From assembly GCA_944385465.1 (NCBI GenBank), contig CALWXH010000016.1:1-34962 (forward strand): a stretch of DNA of 34,962 nt. Reading direction: 5' to 3'. Below, one piece after another: positions 16,997-24,229 of this stretch. The DNA is from an uncultured Oscillospiraceae bacterium (GTDB lineage: Bacteria > Bacillota > Clostridia > Oscillospirales > Oscillospiraceae). Every line of letters begins with the position of its first letter. Within the stretch, counting starts at the first letter, position 1. The notes beneath the pieces are model-generated. The model made no database searches. It was not told the DNA's origin and worked only from the letters and a program-made list of their open reading frames with translations. Both the position numbers and the translations under genes were made by a program.

Positions 16997-17653
16997 ATGA
17001 CCAAAGTCCGAAAAACATTTTTTAGTACTATTGCCTCTCTTATCACCATTGCTCTGATATTTGGCATTGGTTTTTTTGTTGGCAAACATTATAGAAATGA
17101 AGCGGAAGTTATCGAAGATTCATCGGCTGAAGAATTTGATTTGAAATTACCTGGTGAGGCCGAAAAGCAGTTCATAACAGTAAGTGAGGTTGAATCAAGA
17201 CTTCTTGAAATTGGTCAGTTGTCCACCTATTCGGGCGAGTACTTCGTAACTTATGAGAAAGATTTTTCCAGGAGTTTCTTGGACGGAATCACAATTCCAG
17301 GAACCACAAACACCATTCACATCGAATGTGAAGGTCTTGTGAAAGTCGGGTATGACATAGAAAGCATAACCCCTACAGTTGACAATGAGAGCCAAAAGAT
17401 TTACATTGCTCTTCCGTCAGCTAAGATTCTTGACAACTATATTATCTGGGACACAGTGAAATGTCAGGAAAACAACACCATACTAAATCCCATTGATTTT
17501 TCACAATACCAATCTATGATTTCCGAAATTGAAATAAAAGGCTTAACTCAGGTGGAAAACGAGGGGATCTATGACAAAGCGGAAAATCACATCAAAATAA
17601 TCATTCAAAATTTTCTTGCTGGTTTTGATGAATTTGAGATTGTCTTCCTTTAA
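16997..17653 (+). CDS. DUF4230-type membrane-anchored protein
   Basis: A 218-aa protein. One N-terminal helix (about 10-29, FFSTIASLITIALIFGIGFF) anchors an extracellular domain that resembles DUF4230: the opening VSEVESRLLEIGQLSTYSGEY, then a beta-rich stretch (IHIECEGLVKVGYDIESITP) and a C-terminal amphipathic helix. The family has no known function. GGGAGG lies eight bases before the ATG. Base and codon use (AAA, ATT, GAA, TTT preferred) is very different from all neighbours, a sign of lateral transfer. It shares a transcript with the 28-aa peptide and ends at an 18-bp terminator. Confidence 0.75.
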   Translation: MTKVRKTFFSTIASLITIALIFGIGFFVGKHYRNEAEVIEDSSAEEFDLKLPGEAEKQFITVSEVESRLLEIGQLSTYSGEYFVTYEKDFSRSFLDGITIPGTTNTIHIECEGLVKVGYDIESITPTVDNESQKIYIALPSAKILDNYIIWDTVKCQENNTILNPIDFSQYQSMISEIEIKGLTQVENEGIYDKAENHIKIIIQNFLAGFDEFEIVFL

Positions 17654-17680
17654 TTCTATTATTCTTTATTGCTTATAGCT

Positions 17681-17721
17681 ATATAAATAGCCGCGACCCA
17701 ATTGGTCGCGGCTATTTATAT
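17681..17721. terminator. 18-bp bidirectional terminator
   Basis: ATATAAATAGCCGCGACC (17681-17698) pairs perfectly with its complement at 17704-17721 around CAATT. AT-rich flanks on both sides allow it to end the DUF4230 transcript and the converging cysS transcript, whose stop is four bases away. Confidence 0.9.
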
Positions 17722-17724
17722 CAA

Positions 17725-19170
17725 TTAAATCCGTTTCCACACCGCGCCACCGGGCACGTCGGTGACCTCGACGCCCTGCTGCTTCAGTTCCTCCCGGATG
17801 CGGTCGGCGGTGGCGAAGTCCTTGGCCTTCTTGGCCTGGGCCCGCTGGAGGACCAGCGCGTCGATGGCCGGGTCGCCCTCCCCCTGGATGGTGATGCCGC
17901 CGGCGCTGGCGGTCTGGGCCTGGGCGGCCTTCTCCCGCTCTGCCGCGGCCTTGTCCAGCAGGGACAGGGACAGCACCTGGTCGAAGTCGGCCAGGATGGC
18001 CAGCCGGGTGGCGTCGTTGGTCTTGGCCTTCAGCGCGTCGTACAGCAGGGTGACCCCCTGGGCGGTGTTCAGGTCGTTGCCCACCTGGGAGACAAACTTC
18101 TCCCGGTACTCCTGTACCACCGACTCGTCTACGCTCCCGTCCTCCGGCTTCAGGGCGGCGATGCGGCGGATGAGCTTCTGATAGGCGGTGGCGGCGTTGT
18201 CCAGGTTCTCCCAGGTGAACACCAGGGCCTTGCGGTAGTGGCTCTGCAGGCAGAAGAAGCGGTAGGCCAGGGGGTCGTACCCCTTCTCCTTCAGCAGGGA
18301 GACGGTGAGGAACTCCCCCTTGCTCTTGCTCATCTTGCCGGAGTTGGTGTTCAGGTGGTGGACGTGGAACCACTGCTCGCACCAGGGGTGGCCCAGATAG
18401 GCCTCCGACTGGGCGATCTCGTTGGTGTGGTGGGGGAAGGCGTTGTCGATGCCGCCGCAGTGCAGGTCCAGATACTCCCCGTTGTACTTCATGGAGATGC
18501 CGGAGCACTCGATGTGCCAGCCGGGGTAGCCCACCCCCCAGGGGGAGTCCCACTTCAGGGCCTGATCCTCGAACTTGGACTTGGTGAACCAGAGGACGAA
18601 GTCGTTCTTGTTGCGCTTGTTCTGGTCCTCCTCCACGCCCTCCCGGACGCCCACCGCCAGATCCTCCTCGTCGTGGTCGTGGAACACATAGTAGTGGTCC
18701 AGCTTGGAGGTGTCAAAGTACACGTTGCCCCCGGCGAAGTAGGCGTAACCCTTGTCCATGAGGGTGGAGACGATTTTGATATACTCGTCGATGAGGCCGG
18801 TGGCGGGCTGGACCACGTTGGGGGTCTTGATGTTCAGCTCCCGGCAGTCGTCGAAGAAGGCGTCGGTGTAGAACTTGGCGATCTCCATGACGCTCTTGTG
18901 CTCCCGCTTGGCCCCCTTGAGCATCTTGTCCTCGCCGGTGTCGGCGTCGGAGGCCAGGTGGCCCACGTCGGTGATGTTCATCACCCGGTTCACGTCGTAC
19001 CCCTCATAGCGCAGGTACTTCTCCAGCACGTCCTCCATGATGTAGGAGCGCAGGTTGCCGATGTGGGCGTAGTGGTACACCGTGGGGCCGCAGGTGTACA
19101 TCTCCACCCGGCCGGGGGTGTGGGTGTGGAACGGGTCTTTTTTATGGGTGGCTGAATTATAAAGCAGCAT
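17725..19170 (-). CDS. cysS: Cysteinyl-tRNA synthetase
   Basis: A 481-aa class I aminoacyl-tRNA synthetase that charges tRNA-Cys in the cytoplasm. The HIGH-type motif is HIGN (36-39) within CGPTVYHYAHIGN, and KMSKS is at 279-283. The zinc ligands are present as C27, C222 (WHIECSGIS), H247 and E251 (HHTNEIAQSE). Length is typical. The start ATG at 19170 is preceded by GGAGGT on the minus strand. It is the second gene after cysE behind a cysteine T-box. The 143-bp gap between the genes holds two twin-hairpin repeats. Confidence 0.97.
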   Translation of the reverse strand: MLLYNSATHKKDPFHTHTPGRVEMYTCGPTVYHYAHIGNLRSYIMEDVLEKYLRYEGYDVNRVMNITDVGHLASDADTGEDKMLKGAKREHKSVMEIAKFYTDAFFDDCRELNIKTPNVVQPATGLIDEYIKIVSTLMDKGYAYFAGGNVYFDTSKLDHYYVFHDHDEEDLAVGVREGVEEDQNKRNKNDFVLWFTKSKFEDQALKWDSPWGVGYPGWHIECSGISMKYNGEYLDLHCGGIDNAFPHHTNEIAQSEAYLGHPWCEQWFHVHHLNTNSGKMSKSKGEFLTVSLLKEKGYDPLAYRFFCLQSHYRKALVFTWENLDNAATAYQKLIRRIAALKPEDGSVDESVVQEYREKFVSQVGNDLNTAQGVTLLYDALKAKTNDATRLAILADFDQVLSLSLLDKAAAEREKAAQAQTASAGGITIQGEGDPAIDALVLQRAQAKKAKDFATADRIREELKQQGVEVTDVPGGAVWKRI

Positions 19171-19201
19171 GACAGATGACCTCCATTGTTGTTTTCTTCC
19201 G

Positions 19202-19254
19202 TAGGGGGCGATGGCCTCATCGCCCCCTGGGCCGGTGGGGACACCGGCCCCTAC
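19202..19254. repeat. Twin-hairpin intergenic repeat, copy 1
   Basis: Hairpin A is GGGGGCGATG/CATCGCCCCC (19204-19227). Hairpin B is GGGCCGGTG/CACCGGCCC (19229-19250). The whole is bounded by inverted TAGGGG and CCCCTA. It is nearly identical to the copy at 19269-19317 (offset 63 bp), so together they form a tandem array between cysE and cysS. Confidence 0.88.
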
Positions 19255-19268
19255 GCAGGTTATTTGCA

Positions 19269-19317
19269 GGGCGATGTCCTCATCGCCCCGCGGGCCGGTG
19301 GGGACACCGGCCCCTAT
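19269..19317. repeat. Twin-hairpin intergenic repeat, copy 2, overlapping the cysE stop
   Basis: Hairpin A is GGGCGATG/CATCGCCC (19269-19288). Hairpin B is GGGCCGGTG/CACCGGCCC (19292-19313). The terminal CCCCTA read on the minus strand gives TAGGGG, and this TAG is the stop codon of cysE (19316-19314). Confidence 0.88.
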
Positions 19318-19964
19318 GATTGTTCTCCCAAACCCTTCTCGTCCAGCAGCTTTTCCAGCAGCTCCACCCGCTGGGACAGGGCGTCCAGCCGCTGGGCCAT
19401 GGGGTTTTCCACGCTGGTCTGATCCACTTCGGCGGCGTAGTTCACTTTTTTCCCGTGGACCCGCACCACCTGGGCGGGCACCCCCACGGCGGTGGCCCCC
19501 GCCGGGATCTCGCTGAGCACCACCGCGTTGGCGGCGATGCGGGCCCCGTCCCCCACGGTGAAGGGCCCCAGCACCTTGGCCCCCGTGGAGATGAGCACAT
19601 TGTTCCCAATGGTGGGGTGGCGCTTGCCCTGGTCCTTGCCGGTGCCGCCCAGGGTGACGCCGTGGTAGATCAGGCAGTCGTCCCCCACCTCGGCGGTCTC
19701 GCCGATGACAATGCCCATGCCGTGGTCGATGACCAGCCGGCGGCCGATCTTGGCCCCCGGGTGGATCTCAATCCCCGTCCAGAACCGGCTCCACTGGGAC
19801 ACCAGCCGGGCCAGGAATTTCAGCCGGCGCCGGTAAAACCAGTGGGCCAGCCGGTGGTATAAGGTGGCGTGGACGCCGGGGTAGAGCAGGAAAATCTCCA
19901 GGCGGCTGCGGGCCGCCGGGTCCCGGGCCTGATAGGCCCGCAGGGTCTCCCCCAATCGGGTCAT
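19314..19964 (-). CDS. cysE: Serine O-acetyltransferase
   Basis: A 216-aa enzyme making O-acetylserine from serine and acetyl-CoA, the committed step of cysteine synthesis. A helical N-terminal part is followed by the left-handed beta-helix with hexapeptide repeats. Catalytic-site motifs are DHGMGIVIGETA (H81) and YHGVTLGGTG (H101). The last 35 residues (MAQRLDALSQRVELLEKLL) form a short coiled coil, an extension beyond the minimal SAT fold. The ATG at 19964 follows AGGAGGTATCCT. The TAG stop is contributed by the adjacent repeat element. It is first in the T-box-controlled cysE-cysS operon, as in B. subtilis where cysE and cysS are also neighbours. Confidence 0.95.
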   Translation of the reverse strand: MTRLGETLRAYQARDPAARSRLEIFLLYPGVHATLYHRLAHWFYRRRLKFLARLVSQWSRFWTGIEIHPGAKIGRRLVIDHGMGIVIGETAEVGDDCLIYHGVTLGGTGKDQGKRHPTIGNNVLISTGAKVLGPFTVGDGARIAANAVVLSEIPAGATAVGVPAQVVRVHGKKVNYAAEVDQTSVENPMAQRLDALSQRVELLEKLLDEKGLGEQS

Positions 19965-20010
19965 AGGATACCTCCTTTTCCAAAAAAGCCTGACGGAAAA
20001 CACCGGGAAA

Positions 20011-20250
20011 GAAAAAAACGCCTCCCATGTCCCAAGGACATGAGAGGCGAAATCAATTCCGCGGTTCCACTCTCGTTTTTCACTCAAGGCCGTATCGTGG
20101 CCGGACGGAGGGCGCCTGCGTCCCCCTCGCTCCCGCTTGCACTTCACATGGGGTTCCCCGAGCCCTGCTTTCAGCCGGTGACAGGACCTCTCTGACGGCA
20201 TCCGCCCATGCTACTCTCCGCGTTCACAGCGATATTCGGTTGATACTCCA
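20011..20250 (-). ncRNA. T-box leader, cysteine specifier
   Basis: The minus-strand leader has the parts of a T-box riboswitch. Stem I has an AGTA loop-E motif and AGAGAGG. The specifier loop reads GTGAAG-TGC-A, with TGC (Cys) at 20141-20139. The antiterminator T-box sequence GAGTGGAACCGCGG is at 20072-20059. The terminator is CGCCTC...GAGGCG (20049-20019) with one mismatch, followed by seven T's (20018-20012). Uncharged tRNA-Cys should stabilise the antiterminator and allow cysE-cysS transcription. The specifier agrees with the genes controlled. Confidence 0.95.
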
Positions 20251-20252
20251 GT

Positions 20253-20281
20253 ATATTATCATACCGGCCGGATGGTGTCAA
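20253..20281 (-). promoter_or_regulatory. Promoter of T-box-cysE-cysS
   Basis: On the minus strand consensus TTGACA (20281-20276), 17 bases, TAATAT (20258-20253). A TATGAT overlaps upstream but is too close to the -35. Confidence 0.8.
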
Positions 20282-20340
20282 TACAGGCCGTCTTTCGGAT
20301 TTCTTAAACATTTCCTCATACAATCCTAATCCCGGCCCCC

Positions 20341-20369
20341 TTGATTCCCCCTGTCCCCCGTGATAGGAT
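20341..20369 (+). promoter_or_regulatory. Promoter of the lipoprotein gene
   Basis: TTGATT (20341-20346), 17 bases, TAGGAT (20364-20369). The expected start point (about 20376) falls inside the inverted repeat listed next. Confidence 0.6.
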
Positions 20370-20372
20370 AAC

Positions 20373-20393
20373 TGTACCAAGCTGATTGGTACA
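20373..20393. promoter_or_regulatory. 8-bp inverted repeat at the transcription start (operator candidate)
   Basis: TGTACCAA (20373-20380), GCTGA, TTGGTACA (20386-20393). A perfect dyad right after the -10 box is a classic repressor position. The cognate regulator is unknown. Confidence 0.6.
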
Positions 20394-20415
20394 CTTTCAC
20401 CGGGGAGGTATCCGC

Positions 20416-20940
20416 ATGAAATCCAGATACAAAGCTCTCATCACCTTGGCCTTTGTCTGTTCCCTGTGCCTGGCCGCCCTGTCCGCCTGTACCGGCCAGG
20501 AGGGCCCGGACCACTCCGCCAGCCCCCGCCCGGAGCAGGAGCAGGGCGTGGTGGTGCTGGTCACCGTCCAGACCGAGGACAAACTGGCCGGCCTGCACTG
20601 CGAGTACACCATCAACGGCACACTGACCGGAGGTCAGGCCATCCAGCCCCTGAAGACGTTTACCCCGGGGGAAGAGGTGCCCATCTCCCTGCCCCCCGAC
20701 CCGGACCATCCGCCGGAGAGCGAGCCCTTTCCCTTTGGCCTGTATCTGGCGGCGGTCACCGAGGACGGCACGGAAATCCCCGTCCCCATGTACTACCAGT
20801 GGGAGGCCCGGCTGGATACCCCCCGCCGGTTCACCCTCCAGGGCAGCGCGGAGGCAGGGTATACCCTCACCCCTGAGGAGGCGGACGGGCTCACCGCCAC
20901 CCCCTTTGCCGAGCTGCCCGCGCAGGACCTTCCCTTCTGA
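20416..20940 (+). CDS. Predicted lipoprotein of unknown function
   Basis: A 174-aa secreted protein. The signal peptide MKSRYKALITLAFVCSLCLA ends in the lipobox LSAC with C25, so it is expected to be lipid-anchored. A Pro/Gln-rich linker and a compact beta-rich domain follow, with phrases like YYQWEARLDTPRRFTLQG. No family recognised. The ATG at 20416 follows GGGGAGGT (20402-20409); an upstream in-frame start at 20386 would lie in the operator. It has its own promoter with a dyad at +1, so expression is probably regulated. It may be co-regulated with the XRE gene 136 bases downstream, which has a separate promoter. Confidence 0.75.
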   Translation: MKSRYKALITLAFVCSLCLAALSACTGQEGPDHSASPRPEQEQGVVVLVTVQTEDKLAGLHCEYTINGTLTGGQAIQPLKTFTPGEEVPISLPPDPDHPPESEPFPFGLYLAAVTEDGTEIPVPMYYQWEARLDTPRRFTLQGSAEAGYTLTPEEADGLTATPFAELPAQDLPF

Positions 20941-20973
20941 CCGGCAGGCCGCTGTTTCCCCCGCTTTTTTCCC

Positions 20974-20994
20974 CTGTCAACCCCAGGTTGACAG
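20974..20994. promoter_or_regulatory. 9-bp inverted repeat upstream of the XRE gene
   Basis: CTGTCAACC (20974-20982), CCA, GGTTGACAG (20986-20994). No T-run follows, so it is a poor terminator. It lies 19 bases before the XRE -35 box and could be an operator, possibly autoregulatory. Confidence 0.5.
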
Positions 20995-21012
20995 AAAGAC
21001 AGCTTTCCTTTC

Positions 21013-21041
21013 TTGCCTGAAGCCCCTTATTTTGCTATACT
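21013..21041 (+). promoter_or_regulatory. Promoter of the XRE regulator
   Basis: TTGCCT (21013-21018), 17 bases, TATACT (21036-21041), leaving a short leader before the ATG at 21077. Confidence 0.75.
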
Positions 21042-21076
21042 GAGGGTGTAAATCAGACCAGAGAGGATGTGGAACC

Positions 21077-21787
21077 ATGGAACTGAAAGACCGAATCACC
21101 CTGGCCCGGAAACAGGCGGGGCTGTCCCAGGAGCAGCTGGGCGAACAGCTGGGCGTCTCCCGGCAGGCGGTGTCCAAATGGGAGTCCGGTCAGGCCAACC
21201 CCGACGTGGACTACCTCACCCGGATGTGCGCCCTGCTGGGGGTGTCCGCCGACTGGCTGCTGCTGGGCAAGGAGACCGGCGGCGGCGCCGCCCCCTCGGG
21301 CCGGCTGTGCCCCGCCTGCTCCGCTCCCGTGGGCCCCTCTGACGCCTTCTGCCCCGCCTGCGGGGCAAGTCTGACTTCCGAGGGCACCTACTGTCTCTAT
21401 CTCTCCAAATGTGATGAATTTACGGGAGCCCAGGTCTCCCGGCTGTTTCAGCTCCCCTACGCCCGCCCCGCCTTCCAGTGGACAGGAGGCGAGATCACCC
21501 CGGAGGCTGCCCGGTCCATTGTGAAGGCCGCTCCCATGGTCCTCTGCCGGGGGCTCACCCTGGAGCAGGCCAAGGAGGGCGCCAGAATTCTCAACTTCTA
21601 TGCCCCCCTGGTGGAGATCTACCGGGACGAGGATGTGGGGGACGACGGCCAGGGCAAGGAGGTCCCCCTGTTTGCCCCTTTTGTACCTGCGCCCCCCTCC
21701 CAAAAGGAGCCCATGGGGCCGGGGATGGTGTTCCTCATGGTGGTGCTGGGGGTCATCGCCGCCCTCGTCATCCTCTCCCTGTTCTGA
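21077..21787 (+). CDS. Membrane-anchored XRE regulator with zinc ribbon
   Basis: A 236-aa protein of three parts. An N-terminal HTH_XRE domain (1-63: LARKQAGLSQEQLGEQLGVS, SRQAVSKWE) is followed by a double-CxxC zinc ribbon with C78, C81, C92 and C95. A middle alpha/beta region (about 104-185) follows. It includes GLTLEQAKEGARI, which resembles the L7/L12 C-terminal fold often found behind zinc ribbons. One C-terminal helix (216-235) ends the protein. DNA binding while tethered to the membrane suggests signal sensing at the envelope. GAGAGG near 21060 is a plausible ribosome site. The stop overlaps the putative start of the next gene, and the partner may be that small membrane protein. Confidence 0.85.
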   Translation: MELKDRITLARKQAGLSQEQLGEQLGVSRQAVSKWESGQANPDVDYLTRMCALLGVSADWLLLGKETGGGAAPSGRLCPACSAPVGPSDAFCPACGASLTSEGTYCLYLSKCDEFTGAQVSRLFQLPYARPAFQWTGGEITPEAARSIVKAAPMVLCRGLTLEQAKEGARILNFYAPLVEIYRDEDVGDDGQGKEVPLFAPFVPAPPSQKEPMGPGMVFLMVVLGVIAALVILSLF

Positions 21788-22164
21788 CCTGTCCCTATGT
21801 CCTCCTGCTGGCCGGGGCGGCAGGGCTGTACTGGCTCAACCGCCTGTGGCTGCGCCAGGCCCTCCCCGGCCCGGCGGGGCTGTTCTGCCGGTGCTGGCTG
21901 GCGGACGTGCTGGCGGGGGTGATCCTCCCTGCGTGGACTGCCCTCCTCCTGCGGGCCGCCCGCCGTCCTCCCCTTCCCCCTCCGGCCGTCCTCCTCCTGA
22001 CGCTGGCCGCCGGCGGGGTGTGGGAAGGACTCTCCCCTCTTTGGAAGCCGGGGGCCGTCTTTGACCCGCTGGACTTTGCCGCCTACCTGGCGGGGGCGCT
22101 GCTCTTCCTGGCCCTCGAAAAAAAATCGGAAAAAACTCTTGACAGACGAGTTAGCATATGCTAA
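21784..22164 (+). CDS. Small polytopic membrane protein, start uncertain
   Basis: The frame encodes about 126 residues with three to four hydrophobic helices (YVLLLAGAAGLYWLNRLWLR, LADVLAGVILPAWTALLL, AVLLLTLAAGGVWEG) and an ending GAVFDPLDFAAYLAGALLF. This is a pattern seen in small VanZ-like or uncharacterised membrane proteins. There is no ATG, GTG or TTG in frame near the N-terminus. The best candidate is CTG at 21784, overlapping the XRE stop by four bases; alternatives are a frameshift from the XRE gene or a sequencing error. The coding look (third-position GC, hydrophobic periodicity) is good. The last codons run through the next promoter. Confidence 0.6.
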   Translation: MTCPYVLLLAGAAGLYWLNRLWLRQALPGPAGLFCRCWLADVLAGVILPAWTALLLRAARRPPLPPPAVLLLTLAAGGVWEGLSPLWKPGAVFDPLDFAAYLAGALLFLALEKKSEKTLDRRVSIC

Positions 22165-22192
22165 TATCATAGCAGAAGTTAGCTGTTGCTAA
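22139..22192 (+). promoter_or_regulatory. Strong promoter with two TTAGC-N4-GCTAA operators
   Basis: TTGACA (22139-22144), 17 bases, TAATAT (22162-22167). A 14-bp palindrome TTAGCATATGCTAA (22151-22164) fills the spacer and touches the -10. A second site, TTAGC-TGTT-GCTAA (22179-22192), lies 28 bp downstream, just past the start point. Two matching dyads spaced by almost three helical turns indicate cooperative repression. The half-site resembles those of MarR/SlyA- or DtxR-type regulators, which I cannot separate by eye. Confidence 0.85.
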
Positions 22193-22275
22193 CCTCCAAT
22201 GTGATCTCCTTCCATGTTTTGAACCAGGGACTTCAAACCGCCCGCGCCGGCTCTCCTCCGGCGCGGGCGGTTCCC
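22174..22275 (+). ncRNA. Candidate short regulated RNA or attenuated leader
   Basis: From the twin-operator promoter a transcript of about 100 bases would reach a strong hairpin, AACCGCCCGCGCCGG (22236-22250) with CCGGCGCGGGCGGTT (22258-22272). The flanking CCCTATTTT gives a modest U-tract. No ORF worth the name lies between (ATG at 22199 is followed at once by TGA). Either this is a free-standing small RNA, or it is an attenuator ahead of the exporter genes at 22487. The rest of the gap to 22487 shows only a weak promoter-like TATACT at 22419. Confidence 0.5.
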
Positions 22276-22486
22276 TATTTTCCCCGGTATCCGGGCTGTG
22301 TTCCCGCCCCGCCGCCGGGGAAACGCCCCGTCTGCTTTGATGCAAAATATCCCGGGATTTCTTCGCTCTTTTTTCTCTTTTTGTGGATTTACCCATTCCA
22401 TTTCCCTTTTAGAATGTGTATACTTATGCTTGCTATGATATGCGCTGTCCCCGAGAAGAAGATCATGTTGAGGAGAAAGGAAGACT

Positions 22487-24229
22487 ATGCTCAAGACACT
22501 CATCAAATCGATTGGTGAATACCGGAAGGCCACCATCCTGACCCCGGTATTGGTCACCGGCGAGGTGGTGGTGGAATGTTTCATTCCCTTCGTCATCTCA
22601 CGGCTGGTGGATCAGATCCAGGCCGGCTGCGAGCTGTCTGTCATCATGCAGTACAGCGGCCTGCTCATCCTCATGGCCGCCGTGGCCCTGCTGCTGGGCT
22701 GGGCCGCCGGCACCACCTGCTCCGCCGCCTCCACCGGGTTTGCCCGCAACCTGCGCAGGAATATGTTCTACGCCATCCAGGACTACTCCTTCGCCAACAT
22801 CGACAAATTTTCCACCTCGTCCCTGGTCACCCGGCTCACCACCGACGTGACCAACGTGCAGTTCGCCTTCATGATGGTCATCCGGGCCGCCATCCGCTGC
22901 CCGCTGATGCTCATCTTCGCCTTTACCATGTCCTATGTGATGGCGGGTTCCATGTCCTTTATCTTCCTGTTCACCATCCCGGTGCTCACCGTGGGCCTGA
23001 TCCTGGTCATCTGGCGGGCGATGCCCCTGTTCCGCAAGGTCTTCAAAAAGTATGACCGGCTGAACGAGTCCATCCAGGAGAACGTCCAGGCCATGCGGGT
23101 GGTGAAGTCCTATGTGCGGGAGGACTACGAGAAGCAGAAGTTTGAGACCGCCGCCCAGGACGTGTGCAATGACTTCACCCGGGCGGAGAAGATCCTGGCC
23201 ATCAACTCCCCCCTGATGCAGTTCTGCGTGTACTCCGCCTCCACCCTCATCATGGGCGTGGGCTCCTATGTGATCATCACCACCCGGGGCGTCCAGATGA
23301 ACGTGGGCCAGCTGTCCGCGCTGTTCACCTACTCCATCCAGATCCTCATGAGCCTGATGATGCTGTCCATGGTCTTCGTCATGATCACCATGGCCTTTGA
23401 GTCCGCCCACCGTATCGCGGAAGTGCTCCAGGAGAAGAGCAGCCTCACCTCTCCCCCCAACGCCATCACCGAGGTGAAGGACGGCTCCATCGACTTTGAC
23501 CATGTGAACTTCCGCTACTCCGAGCACGCCGAGCGCATGGCCCTGTCCAATGTGGATCTCCACATCCGCTCCGGCGAGACCATCGGCATTCTGGGCGGCA
23601 CCGGCTCCTCCAAGACCTCCCTCATCCAGCTCATCCCCCGCCTGTACGACGTCACCGAGGGGTGCGTGAAGGTGGGCGGCGTGGACGTGCGGGACTACGA
23701 CCTGGAGGTGCTGCGCAACCAGGTGGCCGTGGTGCTGCAGAAGAACGTGCTGTTCTCCGGCACCATCAAGGAGAACCTGCGCTGGGGCGACCTCAACGCC
23801 ACCGACGAGGAGCTGGTCCACGCCTGCCAGCTGGCCCAGGCCGACGAGTTCATCCAGCAGTTCCCCAACGGGTACGACACCTATATCGAGCAGGGCGGCA
23901 CCAACGTCTCCGGCGGTCAGAAGCAGCGGCTGTGTATCGCCCGGGCCCTGCTCAAGCACCCCAAGATCCTGATCCTGGACGACTCCACCTCCGCGGTGGA
24001 CACCAAGACCGACGCCCTCATCCGCAAGGCCTTCCGGGAATACCTGCCTGAGACCACCAAGATCATCGTGGCCCAGCGCGTGGCCTCGGTGGAGGACGCC
24101 GACCGCATCCTCATCATGGACGGCGGCCAGATTGTGGCCATCGGCAACCACCAGGAGCTGCTGGCCTCCAATCCCATCTACCAGGAGATCTACGAATCTC
24201 AGAACAAGGGAGGGAAGACGGATGAATAA
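22487..24229 (+). CDS. Heterodimeric ABC exporter, subunit 1 (degenerate site)
   Basis: A 580-aa half-transporter: about six helices (1-320), then an ATPase domain. Walker A reads GGTGSSKT (370-377), a variant common in this exporter group. The signature VSGGQKQR begins near residue 474. Walker B is LILDDSTSAVD, with Asp in place of the catalytic Glu at residue 499. The partner encoded next has the canonical Glu, so the pair forms one active and one degenerate ATP site, as in BmrCD or TM287/288. The ATG at 22487 follows AGGAGAAAGGAAG. Drugs, lipids or peptides are possible substrates. Overlaps subunit 2 by 8 bp. Confidence 0.93.
   Translation: MLKTLIKSIGEYRKATILTPVLVTGEVVVECFIPFVISRLVDQIQAGCELSVIMQYSGLLILMAAVALLLGWAAGTTCSAASTGFARNLRRNMFYAIQDYSFANIDKFSTSSLVTRLTTDVTNVQFAFMMVIRAAIRCPLMLIFAFTMSYVMAGSMSFIFLFTIPVLTVGLILVIWRAMPLFRKVFKKYDRLNESIQENVQAMRVVKSYVREDYEKQKFETAAQDVCNDFTRAEKILAINSPLMQFCVYSASTLIMGVGSYVIITTRGVQMNVGQLSALFTYSIQILMSLMMLSMVFVMITMAFESAHRIAEVLQEKSSLTSPPNAITEVKDGSIDFDHVNFRYSEHAERMALSNVDLHIRSGETIGILGGTGSSKTSLIQLIPRLYDVTEGCVKVGGVDVRDYDLEVLRNQVAVVLQKNVLFSGTIKENLRWGDLNATDEELVHACQLAQADEFIQQFPNGYDTYIEQGGTNVSGGQKQRLCIARALLKHPKILILDDSTSAVDTKTDALIRKAFREYLPETTKIIVAQRVASVEDADRILIMDGGQIVAIGNHQELLASNPIYQEIYESQNKGGKTDE

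Noticed and set aside
19202-19317. The tandem repeats as a CRISPR array
   Set aside because: Only two copies, each a pair of self-complementary hairpins, spacer of 14 bases, no cas genes.
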